NCBI RefSeq assembly: GCF_010672525.1
Contig: NZ_JAAHGH010000032.1
Location: forward strand, 1 to 64,000
Direction: 5' to 3'
From: Okeania sp. SIO2B3
GTDB lineage: Bacteria; Cyanobacteriota; Cyanobacteriia; Cyanobacteriales; Microcoleaceae
Length of the DNA stretch: 64,000 bases
Below are positions 18,163 through 27,189 of the stretch, in pieces (positions within the stretch are counted from its first letter, which is position 1; each line of letters opens with the position of its first letter). Made by a program: the position numbers and the translations under genes. The notes below the pieces were generated by a model, which saw nothing but the letters and a program-made list of their open reading frames with translations, did not search any database and was not told the origin of the DNA.

Positions 18163-18487
18163 TAAAATAAATATAGCAATGACGACTGCTATATAAAAAT
18201 ATTTTTACAGTATTGATACATTTTTTTGCTCTCAAATATTTTGACGGAAAAATTATATCAATTCAGTATTATTTCAATCTGAAACCAAGGTAACGCTGTC
18301 TATGAAGTTTAGCTTTTTACCAAATAGGTATTATACAAAATTCACGCCAAAGGAGTTATATCTTATTATCTATGTTTTGTGCCTATAGTATCAATTTTCC
18401 TCCCTTGCTAATATTGTAAATTTTTACTCTTTTATCTTATACCATTTATCTCCAACAATGCACTTAGTAATTGTCGTTCAGACCTTA
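18163..18487. repeat. 325-bp direct repeat, right copy
   Basis: Same 325-bp unit, offset by exactly 436 bp, so the two copies are separated by 111 bp holding the 'agaaggcag' run and a GC-rich inverted repeat. The near identity points to a recent duplication. Confidence 0.9.
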
Positions 18488-18691
18488 TTACACTGACTAT
18501 TCTCATCTTTATATTAAGTGCAACTTCATGGATAAATGGTATTAGTGATCTACCAGGTATGTATAGCCTTTTACAGAGGAGCTAGCACCGACACTACGTC
18601 ACCGTTTTTATAAATTTATCTTTCTTTTTTCCTATTAATAATTTCATAACTATAACAATATTTGAAAAATTGCTATTAATAAGATTAAAAA

Positions 18692-19051
18692 TTAGCAGTT
18701 GCAACAAAAAATCCGATTTTTTGAATAGCACCAATGAGGAAAATCTTGTTTTTCGGAAGAGATATTAACTGTTGTTTCAAAATCAATATATTGAACATCC
18801 TCATACTCAACATTGCAAATTTCTTGAAAATAAAAATGATTTCCAAATATTGCATCACAATCAGGACAACCAAATGAAGTGTATGAGTTTCTAACTGTTT
18901 TGCTATAGCGAGATTTAATTTTGCCCATTTTCATGTTTTGACGTTTAGCTTTTTCAGTCTTCAAGCATTCATAAGCTTTACTTACAATCCCAGGGATAAA
19001 TTGAGGCTCACCATTTGTAATAATTTCCCAAATCAAAATTAACGTCACCAA
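18692..19051 (-). pseudogene. Fragment of an unrecognised protein with a CxxC motif
   Basis: 119 codons. The first residues are encoded by sequence that on the other strand belongs to the permease remnant at 19040 onward, so the original N terminus is missing. The middle reads GCPDCDAIFGNHFYFQE, a possible metal-binding CxxC, and the end is HWCYSKNRIFCCNC. I do not recognise the family. Most likely the C-terminal part of a truncated gene in a region of gene debris. Confidence 0.35.
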
Positions 19052-19930
19052 TGCTTACGCAGGGTCTCTCGCTTGGTCTAACTTTTTCTCTCGCCTCACC
19101 CATTCTCACCCTGGTAGAGTAGTTTGGTTAATTTTCAATGTAGCGATCGCTCTGTTATTAATGGAACTAGGAATATTTGAAACTTTAGAATCTATTTTGG
19201 GTCTCTATTCTAATGTTGCCATTGCCTGGATAGGAACGATAGTCGCCGATCTAGTCGTAAATAAACCCCTCAAACTCAGTCCCTCCTACATTGAATTTAA
19301 ACGCCCTTACCTCTATAACATTAATCCCGTAGGCTTTGGTGCAATGGCGATCGCTTCGGTTGTTGCCATTATGGCATTTGTTGGGTTCTTTGGCCCCTTC
19401 CTACAAGCATATTCCCCCTTTATCGCCCTTACTGTTGCATTCTGTCTATCCCCGATCATCGCCTTAGTTACCAAAGGCAAATATTACATTGCCCGACAAA
19501 ACACCGTCCGGACTCTTAACCTCAGTGACTCTTTACTCACCTGCTCTATTTGTACTGAAAGCTATGAAGCCCAAGATATGGCATTTTGTCCTGTTTATGA
19601 CGGATATATTTGCTCACTATGCTGTAGTTTAGATGCTCGCTGTGACGATCAATGTAAGAAAGAAACACCTGAAATTGCTGAGGATAAAAATAGCTTTAGC
19701 CAGAAACTAATTAGGAGCAAAACTTCACCTCTACTAGGTCAAAGAATTATCAAATTTTTGGGAATCTTTCTTTCTATTGCAGGCATTCTAGCTGCATTTT
19801 TGGGATTACTTTATTATCTACAGATAGAACAGTTATGGGGAATCTCAAGTTACACCAAGCAACTTGTAGCGAGTATCATTGAAGTAGTTTTCTTTTCCGT
19901 TCTACTAAACTTACCCAAACTTACCCATAA
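19040..19930 (+). pseudogene. Remnant of a permease-fused sensor gene (membrane part)
   Basis: The frame is open from about 19040 (NVTNAYAGSLAWSNFFSRLT), upstream of the ATG at 19161, to the stop at 20006. It has eight or so hydrophobic segments and resembles the C-terminal half of purine-cytosine (NCS1-type) permeases (VWLIFNVAIALLLMELG, INPVGFGAMAIASVVAI). A cysteine-rich segment follows (CSICTESYEA...CSLCCSLDARCDDQC), then two more membrane spans. In cyanobacteria such modules sit at the front of hybrid histidine kinases (from memory). The 5' part is absent and the 3' part is cut by the TnpB element; its continuation appears at 21275-21500. Confidence 0.55.
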
Positions 19931-21270
19931 GAGTTTTGGAGCTAGCTTCCTGTCTCACAGAAGATCACTGACCGCAGTCTGTAACTTATCTTCTCCTCAG
20001 GCTTAAAATCGGTGGGAACTCCACCTACTTATTCACATAGTTTTCTAGATTGACCGCAGCATTAAAGTCTCTGTCAGTTTCACAACCACAAGCTCCACAT
20101 TCGTATCGTCTCGCACTCAATGGCATTTTCTGTTTGTGCCCGCACTGAGAACATATCTGAGAACTTGGATAAAATCTATCTGCTATCACTAACTTACTTC
20201 TATACCACTCGCACTTATATGTTAGCTGACGCTTAAACTCATAAAAGCCACAGTCTGCTATCGCACTTGCTATTTTGTGATTCTTGAGCATTCCACTGAC
20301 ATTCAAGTCTTCTATCACTATGGTGCTGTGGTTTTTAGCTAACCATGTTGTTAATTTATGTAGTGCATCGGCTCTAGTATCGGCTACTTTTTTGTGAATC
20401 TTGGCTAGTTTTTTTACGGCCTTAGCTCTGTTTTTTGTTTGCGTAGCATTCCGCAGGAAACCAAGTTCTTTTTTCTTGAGACGCCGTTGATAACGAGTTA
20501 GTCGTTTTTTAGCTTGCCTATATGGTTTAACGTTAGCAAATTTGGTTCCATCACTACAGGTGGCTAAGGTGTTGATACCTACATCTACACCAATAACAGC
20601 TCGTTCTTTAGGAGTAGGAGTAAGATTAGGAACTGGCTCCAAATCATATTTAAAGCTGATGTACCAATTATTTGCTTTTTTTGAGATAGTCACATTTTTG
20701 ACTGGTACAGATGGTAAGATTTCATAAGTTTTGACTCTTCCTATCCTTGGCAATTGTATGTAGTTTCCGTGCAAAATTTTAATATTTCCTTCTAGATAAA
20801 AACTGTCTTTTTGACCTTTTTTCTTAAACTTAGGAAATCTACATTTAGGAATAGTTAAAAAGTTTTTAAACGCCCTGTCTAAATCTCTTAATGCTTGCTG
20901 GGGAGCGCACTTTGATACTTCATAATACCAAGGATTTTCACTTTTAACTTCAGCAATTAAGCGCTTATGCAAGGTAATTGCACTAGGCCGTTTTTTCGTT
21001 AATTTATATTCCTCGATACAAGTATTTAATCCCCAGTTATAAGCATGACGAGCCACACCTGTGTGTTTGGCCAGCAGCGTCTTTTGGTAATTGTTAACTT
21101 TTAACTTGGTCTTAATTGACTTCATTGGAACTGGTAAGCAGCAACAAAAAAAGCTTTTTTATATATAACAAAAGTTACTATAATATAGAAATAGGAGAGT
21201 ATCAGCATATTTTTAATATTTATTAATATTTGTCTAACTTTGTCCAATTATTTTGCTTCAGTAGTAAACC
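19931..21270 (-). mobile_element. IS200/IS605-type element carrying tnpB, inserted in the sensor gene
   Basis: Bounded by the two halves of the interrupted permease/sensor gene, so its extent is defined by the host sequence to within tens of bases. It carries tnpB (20025-21125, minus strand) and no tnpA. The 3' flank of tnpB (19931-20024) contains the inverted segments 'cctgtctcacagaag' and 'tggagctagcttcc' that may fold. Exact ends were not resolved. Confidence 0.6.
20025..21125 (-). CDS. tnpB: RNA-guided endonuclease TnpB family protein
   Basis: 366 residues, normal for TnpB. In the family this is a RuvC nuclease guided by a right-end RNA. Catalytic residues are in place: D181 (GVDVGINTLAT), E272 (IEDLNVSGM) and D353 (DRDFNAAVN). 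Zinc ribbon cysteines are C325, C328, C343 and C346. Residues about 222-229 (GFLRNATQ) come from a copy of the 24-bp family C palindrome at 20440-20464, in frame. They lie in a surface-type stretch before KNRAKAVKKLAKIH. The element interrupts the permease/sensor gene. Start is the ATG at 21125 (MKSIKTKLKV), which gives the usual N terminus. Confidence 0.85.
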   Translation of the reverse strand: MKSIKTKLKVNNYQKTLLAKHTGVARHAYNWGLNTCIEEYKLTKKRPSAITLHKRLIAEVKSENPWYYEVSKCAPQQALRDLDRAFKNFLTIPKCRFPKFKKKGQKDSFYLEGNIKILHGNYIQLPRIGRVKTYEILPSVPVKNVTISKKANNWYISFKYDLEPVPNLTPTPKERAVIGVDVGINTLATCSDGTKFANVKPYRQAKKRLTRYQRRLKKKELGFLRNATQTKNRAKAVKKLAKIHKKVADTRADALHKLTTWLAKNHSTIVIEDLNVSGMLKNHKIASAIADCGFYEFKRQLTYKCEWYRSKLVIADRFYPSSQICSQCGHKQKMPLSARRYECGACGCETDRDFNAAVNLENYVNK

Positions 21271-21274
21271 CTAC

Positions 21275-21505
21275 TCTTACCTATTGGTATAGGGGTGTGG
21301 TGGTTAGTCTTAAGTGAAGAAAGTCGTGAACGAGCTGAGGCAGAACTAGATAAACAAAATATACAATTGCAACAGGAAATTGCTGAACGCAAACGTGCGG
21401 AAATTGCTCTCCAAGAACTTGCCCAGGAATTAGAAATTCGGGTAGAACAACGGACCGCTGAATTATCAGAAGCATTGCAAAACTTAAGAGATCGTAATTT
21501 TCATG
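21275..21505 (+). pseudogene. Remnant of the sensor gene: coiled-coil part
   Basis: Encodes WWLVLSEESRERAEAELDKQ followed by IQLQQEIAERKRAEIALQEL, AQELEIRVEQRTAELSEALQ. This is the signalling coiled coil typical after the input domain of cyanobacterial hybrid kinases. It follows the TnpB element and continues the frame of the remnant at 19040. After about 21505 the sequence switches to unrelated DNA, so the kinase domain is gone. Confidence 0.6.
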
Positions 21506-21563
21506 GCGAACCACTTACAGTGCTCTCTTTCTACAAGCACTCGACAAAGTTACTTTGACAGTA

Positions 21564-22136
21564 TCAGGATATTGCACACCTACAGCCTCCCTGGTTTTTA
21601 CATTCCAAGTAACATAATTTGGTCGCACATACATAGCCGAAAATGTCTTGATTTTTTTTGCTTTTTGCGACTCCCTTAGCATCAAATTCGACATAATCCT
21701 GAAGATCCAATTCCGTCCAATTAGCCGGTCCGACAATAAACCCATTATTTGAACCCATTGCCTTTGAAGAACCGGATGTAACCATGGCATGCGCGACATA
21801 TTCTTGATTAGGCTGGCCCGATGAATTGACTCCAGTAAATATCAGGGCAAATCCTGCAGTTAAGCCTTTTAGTTGATCCATATTTTCGATGCGGTTAGTT
21901 TTGCCTTCGATGAAAAAGTACTGGATAACGTCATTGTTAGTCAGACTTTTTGGGACTACTTTAAAAATCCCGCACAAATATGTGTAATACTGAACTGAAT
22001 TGTAGCATATTTCCACACTAAGCTTTCTGATCTCTTTATCGAAAGTCTTTTGGTCGTAGTGACGCCGACATTTTTCTGTGACTTTATTGGATTCTCTCAC
22101 CTCTTCTGTTATTTTATCGAACTCGCTATATTCCAT
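21564..22136 (-). CDS. Unrecognised 190-residue protein with a cysteine-rich end, downstream of lodAB
   Basis: 190 residues from an ATG at 22136 with a good ribosome binding site (AAAGGAG, 8 bases upstream). The N-terminal 60 residues are charged and helical. The middle (about 85-150) looks like a globular beta-rich domain (LKGLTAGFALIFTGVNSSGQ). The end has five cysteines in 22 residues (VCATKLCYLECKNQGGCRC). I recognise no family. It is on the same strand as lodA and lodB, 562 bp further down, and shares their less AT-rich composition. A role with the oxidase, as a partner or a secreted product, is speculation. Confidence 0.55.
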   Translation of the reverse strand: MEYSEFDKITEEVRESNKVTEKCRRHYDQKTFDKEIRKLSVEICYNSVQYYTYLCGIFKVVPKSLTNNDVIQYFFIEGKTNRIENMDQLKGLTAGFALIFTGVNSSGQPNQEYVAHAMVTSGSSKAMGSNNGFIVGPANWTELDLQDYVEFDAKGVAKSKKNQDIFGYVCATKLCYLECKNQGGCRCAIS

Positions 22137-22698
22137 GTGTGTTCTCCTTTAATCCTAATTTTACTCTTCTGGGTAAACCCGAACGACTGACCTCAAAGCA
22201 TCTTATTGAGCGCAAGCAATTGCTCAAACCAACCAAAAGCAGAATATCCTCGTAAAAAGTGGGATTTCTCCACTACTAAACCCAACCAACAACTCTCGCT
22301 CAAATGATGTTAAAAGCAAGGAGCCGCAAACGTTGAAGTGAAGTCGTATATCTCCAAATTATCTCCAACTTAAGTCTATGTCAACCCCTAAATATTTTTT
22401 TTGTAACCCAATATATATATGCTTTTTAAGCTTTACTACATAAAATAACTTTTGTCAATCCCCCTAAATCAACCTTTTTCAGAGAAGACAAATAAAAGTA
22501 GACTAGCATTCTTTAAATTATTGGGGTTTGGTCTCTACGACACCAAAAACAAACAAAGCGTGCAATTAGTCCACCATGACTCTTTTGCCCGCTTTGTTGG
22601 AGCGATCGCCACCACCAAAAAATCACTCAACTTGCAACTCATACAAATTCCCAAACCCCCACCCAACGCGGACATGATATTACGGGAAAAAACCTGAG
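22137..22698. other. Spacer between lodB and the 190-residue gene
   Basis: Contains a HIP1 site at 22602. A plus-strand frame at 22452-22697 (81 codons, NQPFSEKTNKSRLAFFKLLG) is open but resembles nothing I know and may be debris of another gene. No terminator hairpin was found. Confidence 0.45.
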
Positions 22699-23757
22699 TC
22701 AGTTCATTGATTTCCATACCAAATTATTGTGAAATCTCTGCCGTGTCGCCAGGTAAGCCCCAAAAATTTTCCGCAACTTTTCGGAATAGACTCCCAATGC
22801 AAAATCCGAATCGCTGCCCAAGCGCTCTTCAATAGCCTCCGCCGCTTGCCAGGCCGTGTATACCGCATTGGTTATCCCATGTGAAGACAAGGGGTCGAAA
22901 GCGATCGCCGCATCGCCCAAAGCCAACCAGTCCGAGCCAGCAATTTCATTACTGCAAATCGAATTGGCAGCCGATACAAAGACTGGAGACCAAACTTCAC
23001 CAGCCAGAAAAGCTTGCAATATCTGTGTTTCGGAAAGCAAAGTTTGCCAATGATCATATTCCCGCATTTTCAAGCTTTGAGGGCTGCCCTTTTCAGCATA
23101 AAGTGTCATCACATTAGTCCTTTGATCCAAACTGGATACAATTCCCCATCCACCTTCAAATGCCTCCGTAAATACTCCATGCTTGATTTTAGGGTGTCGG
23201 ATACGAGGAAGATGACAACTGAAAGCGATCTGTTGGTCATACACCGTGCTGCCAATTCCCAGTCTCCTCAATAGAGCTTTCTTCCTTCCCGTGGCATCCA
23301 CAAAAATCTGCCCATATAGATCAAAAGGCTTTTCTACTGAATTTACCCGAATACATCGGTCCTCTTCCTTCCAAGACCAATCCTTGCACTGCAAACTCCT
23401 GTGGCTGTCCAAACAGCCCTCCAATTTGTGCAGCAATAACTGTTTGTCCAGTTTCAAACCATAATTATAGGGGTGCTGGAAATAAAAATTGATATCCTGA
23501 ACCTGAGAACTTCCCCATAGGGAATGATATCCTAAAGTTTTTTCCAGAGCACTTTCCTCAAAAACCTCCCGCAACCCAAGTTGCTGTATCATCGCCAATG
23601 CAGAAGGTGGCAGAGTTTCCGCTAGCGCCATGACTTTCTGCTGCATTTCTCTTGTCAGAAGGAAATATTCAATCCCCTTTCTTTGCAAAAGCACAGAAAG
23701 ACACAACCCGGCGATCCCTCCACCAACGATCGCAACATCACTATGGATCGAAGCCAT
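22699..23757 (-). CDS. LodB/GoxB-like FAD-dependent maturase of a quinocofactor oxidase
   Basis: 352 residues. The N-terminal dinucleotide-binding motif is VAIVGGGIAGLCLS (G12, G14, G17). The C-terminal flavin motif is GDAAIAFDPLSSHGITNAVY (about 277-296), a pattern seen in LodB-like flavoproteins and flavin halogenase relatives. LodB-type proteins are needed to build the cysteine tryptophylquinone cofactor in LodA-type oxidases (established for Marinomonas). Its ATG directly follows the stop of the LodA-like gene (TAGATG), so they are surely co-transcribed. Halogenase motifs (WxWxIP) are not visible, and the neighbour makes the LodB role far more likely. Confidence 0.82.
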   Translation of the reverse strand: MASIHSDVAIVGGGIAGLCLSVLLQRKGIEYFLLTREMQQKVMALAETLPPSALAMIQQLGLREVFEESALEKTLGYHSLWGSSQVQDINFYFQHPYNYGLKLDKQLLLHKLEGCLDSHRSLQCKDWSWKEEDRCIRVNSVEKPFDLYGQIFVDATGRKKALLRRLGIGSTVYDQQIAFSCHLPRIRHPKIKHGVFTEAFEGGWGIVSSLDQRTNVMTLYAEKGSPQSLKMREYDHWQTLLSETQILQAFLAGEVWSPVFVSAANSICSNEIAGSDWLALGDAAIAFDPLSSHGITNAVYTAWQAAEAIEERLGSDSDFALGVYSEKLRKIFGAYLATRQRFHNNLVWKSMN

Positions 23758-25869
23758 CTAATGAATACCACCTTTTCCGTCGTAAGCTACATAGACGATA
23801 TCAGGAATTTCGAGTTCAGGACCCACCTCAGACTTTCGACCTGTCACCATACCAACGCTTTTCCATTTATATACCATAGCAATCAACCCATTCTGGTAGC
23901 CAGCTTCAGCGTGGTAACCTACAAATCCAGTATCGGCGCTATGAAGCCAGGGCAAGCGGTTAGCGTAAATATATCGGCGGGTTTCCGGAATGAGACTTTG
24001 ATCCTGGACTTTTTTGAGGCTTTCAGCCGTCAATATGGTAACAGGTAAATTAGCTGCCCACCAAGCAGGTACTGGATATTGCATATCAATGAATACAGTC
24101 TGGCAACTTCCTGCATCCGATTGCCAAGGAATTCCCATCCATTTAGTCAAGTCTCCAGGAGTGGCTTCCCAGAGCCAATGCTTGGGATTGGATGGGTCAA
24201 GAGATTCCTGGACATCATAGGGAACCATTTCAAATCCAAAATCATTGTAGAAAATCTCTTTTTTGCGTTCTGGACTGGCAGCATTGATGCGAACTTCCCA
24301 TAAACCATAAAATCCATAGGAGAGTTCTTTGCCCTCGTTGACAAATTCATAGATGCGATGGTTTTCGGCATACATCTGATTATGGCGCATAGGCCAGGTA
24401 AGCTCTACCCCTGGGTGGAAACCACCTCCATACAGTGTCTCCAGAACAGCTCTGGTCATCAGCAACGGACTCCTGGCAGGATCTTGAGCTGCTTCCAGAA
24501 ATTGACGTTGGTAAAAACAGCCCATTTCATCCATGTCCTTAAAATTGAAATCGGGTGGAGTGGTAAATTTGCCGTCTCTCCATTGTTTCAATTGTTCGTA
24601 GAGAAAAGGAGGTATGGCAAACCACTGGGCTGGACTACCAGGATAATTGATTCCGTCCCCGGGATAAGTTGGGTATTTCAGTTCGTCTGTTTCAGTACCC
24701 AACTGGGTGAGGTCTGTCTTTTGATTGCTAGGAATCACCGGTTCATTGTCGTAATCGTAAATAGGATTCCGAAACAGGTTAAAAATTTGTTTGCGAACCT
24801 CCTCACATTCTGGGCTGTTGGAATAAATGCAATGAAATTTATTCTGAGCATAGAGTTGATCGATAGTTTCCCGGAAAGAAGGGGCAAGGAAATCACTGGC
24901 ATTGACCCATTGCATGCGGTAGAGCCGATATAGCAAAGGGAAAACCAGGCTCAGTTCAGGAGTAAATGTCTCGTCTGCTGCCCCTACGATCAGGTCAAAA
25001 AGGGTAGAAAGGGGCTGGATTTGGGGAGCATAATCTGGCGGAGTGGTTGCGATCCAAGCAGCGGATTTGGCATCAGTCAAATCATAGCTTTTTTTCGTAG
25101 TTTTGTGGGTAATTTTAGCCGTGATGATACCATCACAAATATCATCGTACCAATTGGAATTATCGGCAAAATCAGTGTTCAGATCGGAAGGATTCAAAGA
25201 AGCCGAAGTGCCGTCTGCTCCATAAAAAATCAGGGTTCCTTCATCGTATTCAACGGTACCTAACTTCACATTTACAGAAGACTTCTTCAATTTTGCAGCG
25301 ATTCTGCTGATTTTGGCTCCACCATCTTTTGAATGATGTGGATAAGGGAACATACCGCAAATCTCCTGCCGGGGGCAATGGGAAGAAACTGTTATCGGGG
25401 GAGGGCTATTGACTAATTCCTTCCGGAAATTTTCTCCTCCATGTTTGCGCAGACCTTCATTCAGGACATTAGGGTTGCGGTATGTGGTGCTGATGGCGGG
25501 AGCAATGCGTTCATCGTAAAAATTAGGACTGAGGTTTTGGTGGTTTTCCAACTGAATAGAAAGGTCTAGACAGTTGTTGAAATTGTACCAAAAAGGCTTT
25601 TTATTAGCCACTTCTGCAGTCCACTCAATGTCATATTCCGCTGGGTCAATCTTCTTTATAGGGTTGCCTGCTTCATCACATTGATAAATGTAAAACCGCT
25701 GGGCCTGTTTCTTGATCTCGCCTTTATCGGTCAAATATTCATTGTCTGTTTCAAATAGATTTGCCCATGGGATTTCCGGGCTGAAGATGACCTGGTCTTT
25801 TTCAGCAGGACCATTCCCAAGGCGTGCAATACCTATGGAGGGATAAATTCTAAATTTAGGATTTTCCAT
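23758..25869 (-). CDS. LodA-like oxidase with a cysteine tryptophylquinone cofactor
   Basis: 703 residues from the ATG at 25869 (MENPKFRIYP); an upstream in-frame TTG adds two. LodA-type enzymes oxidise amino acids (lysine, glycine and others), giving hydrogen peroxide. Family hallmarks: RIYPSIGIARLGNG at the start, the GGGFHPGVE block near 481, and MGIPWQSDAGSCQ near 577. C589 is the predicted cross-linked cysteine and D585 lies four residues before it, the same spacing as D512 and C516 of LodA. The partner Trp is probably W641 (NRLPWLHSAD), with W603/W604 as alternatives. Substrate cannot be read from sequence. No signal peptide. Codon use is less AT-rich than the neighbours. Confidence 0.85.
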   Translation of the reverse strand: MENPKFRIYPSIGIARLGNGPAEKDQVIFSPEIPWANLFETDNEYLTDKGEIKKQAQRFYIYQCDEAGNPIKKIDPAEYDIEWTAEVANKKPFWYNFNNCLDLSIQLENHQNLSPNFYDERIAPAISTTYRNPNVLNEGLRKHGGENFRKELVNSPPPITVSSHCPRQEICGMFPYPHHSKDGGAKISRIAAKLKKSSVNVKLGTVEYDEGTLIFYGADGTSASLNPSDLNTDFADNSNWYDDICDGIITAKITHKTTKKSYDLTDAKSAAWIATTPPDYAPQIQPLSTLFDLIVGAADETFTPELSLVFPLLYRLYRMQWVNASDFLAPSFRETIDQLYAQNKFHCIYSNSPECEEVRKQIFNLFRNPIYDYDNEPVIPSNQKTDLTQLGTETDELKYPTYPGDGINYPGSPAQWFAIPPFLYEQLKQWRDGKFTTPPDFNFKDMDEMGCFYQRQFLEAAQDPARSPLLMTRAVLETLYGGGFHPGVELTWPMRHNQMYAENHRIYEFVNEGKELSYGFYGLWEVRINAASPERKKEIFYNDFGFEMVPYDVQESLDPSNPKHWLWEATPGDLTKWMGIPWQSDAGSCQTVFIDMQYPVPAWWAANLPVTILTAESLKKVQDQSLIPETRRYIYANRLPWLHSADTGFVGYHAEAGYQNGLIAMVYKWKSVGMVTGRKSEVGPELEIPDIVYVAYDGKGGIH

Positions 25870-26249
25870 ATTCAATAAACAATAAACAGTAGTTCATCAA
25901 TGAAGATTTTAAACTAGATAAAAAAACAATTAAAATCCAACAAGACCTATATAAGAGAACTTATCAATGGCATTTCTTTCTGTATCTAAAAGTGAAACAG
26001 TACTACCAGAATAATAATCAATCTCTAGATCTTCTAATAATTAGAATAAACTCCAACCAATAGAAAAGCAAGCAAAAAAGTTCATCTAAAAGTTCATATA
26101 AAACTAACATTTTCATCTAAAAGTTCATATAAAACTAACATTTTCATCTAAAAGTTCATATAAAACTAACATTTTCATATAAGATTTTTTCTAACAAAAC
26201 AAATGAAGGTATATTGAAAACACACTGAAATAAAATTTTTCAAATATAT
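25870..26249. other. Upstream region of lodA, promoter side
   Basis: Very AT-rich, unlike the genes it precedes. It holds the triple 31-bp repeat (26081-26173). No gene; any lodA promoter would lie here. Confidence 0.5.
26081..26173. repeat. Three tandem copies of a 31-bp repeat upstream of lodA
   Basis: Three perfect 31-bp units starting at 26081, 26112 and 26143 (ttcatctaaaagttcatata...), followed by a partial fourth, 'ttcatataag'. Each unit contains two 'gttcat/ttcat' half sites. An array this regular could bind a regulator, or may simply be replication slippage. Confidence 0.9.
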
Positions 26250-26532
26250 GACTAATTTGAATTGACAAAGCAATTTTTAAACTGGCATCTCCTAACCCAG
26301 AAATGTTAATAGTTTCGCGATCGCTACTCAGACGCACTGTAGTAGACTCTTAATCCGTACATCCGTGCCATAATCCGTGTGAGCTTTCTCCCTAAATTCA
26401 AACTCCAGATATAGATCCGACAAATTCTCCTTCTCGGATATTTTCAACTCCTGGGATATTTTTGGCCATATCCACCAGTTTATTTTGGTCGAATCGTTCA
26501 TTTTCGCCGATAAATAAAATCAGTAATTGCAC
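26250..26532 (-). pseudogene. Broken copy of the 123-residue gene at 30227
   Basis: Aligns by eye over its whole length with 30355-30600 (shared 'tgacaaagcaatttttaaact', 'atctcctaa', 'tttcgcgatc', 'ccaccagtttattttggtc'). It has substitutions, a roughly 30-bp insertion near 26352-26384 and loss of the 3' third. Not translatable. Confidence 0.8.
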
Positions 26533-26617
26533 AATTTATAACATTATTTTTTCAAATTGTTACGAGATATTTATCTCAAATTTCGGGGTAGTTTCGTTGT
26601 GAAAAGTCAGACAAAAT

Positions 26618-26988
26618 TATAAATTTTCTTACTTTTGAATTTTGACTTTTGACTTTTGACTTAAATGTGAATATAGAGTTTCCTAGTTTAGTAATATCAA
26701 GTCAAGTTTGTTTCATCAAAAGCTTTTTCTAATTATGGAGTTAATTTTAGATAATTACTCCACAGTCTCAAATAGTCAAAATCTAATATTTTTCGTCTAG
26801 TTTTTAAAACTCCTAATACATCGCGCCATTGTTTTTGAGAGTAATTATCCGCAATTTTGTACCATCTTAATTTCTGTAAAACAATATCTTCAGTAGAAGC
26901 AATATAAATAAGTTTATTTGTAGACAATAATTGCACTTATTGAAGGCGCGACATTGCTGAAAAATCAAAATCATTAGATTGTTTAATC
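26618..26988 (-). pseudogene. Broken copy of the nucleotidyltransferase gene end (as 29355)
   Basis: Nearly identical to 29262-29648, including the TTTTGAC repeat downstream of the gene. The frame encodes STNKLIYIASTEDIVLQKLR and WSNYLKLTP, but a stop follows (codon after LQ near 26940) and similarity ends at 26988 within 'ttgtttaat'. Together with the fragment at 26250 it represents a second copy of the module at 29.3-30.6 kb. Confidence 0.8.
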
Positions 26989-27189
26989 TGACTATATAAT
27001 TGCTCAATATCAATATGTATAAAAAGAACCTAATACCAAATTTCTAAATTCCTGAGAGAAATATAGCATCGAAAATAAAATCCCATTGAAAAATTGTATA
27101 ACCCCTCAACCCCCCTCCCTTTAAGAAAACAGGGAGCTTGGGTGAGAGGTCTTAATTTCTAGATCGTATCAAAAGTTAGCTGAATCGGC

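Larger units (their letters stand above)
17444..18691. other. Noncoding region containing a 325-bp direct duplication
   Basis: Apart from the two long direct repeats described separately, it holds a family C palindrome (about 17668-17692), 'agaaggcag' runs (18059-18080) and an inverted 'ctcccccggagggggaa' (18139-18155). No credible coding frame. Confidence 0.6.

Noticed and set aside
22452-22697. 81-codon frame beside lodB
   Set aside because: Could be gene debris, but there is no start signal and no recognised motif; left as part of the spacer.
22699-23757. Tryptophan halogenase
   Set aside because: Shares the flavin fold, but the WxWxIP motif is not seen and the gene abuts a LodA-like gene, which fits LodB.
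26081-26173. CRISPR array
   Set aside because: The three 31-bp units are directly adjacent with no spacers, so this is a tandem repeat. No CRISPR array or cas gene was seen anywhere in the window.
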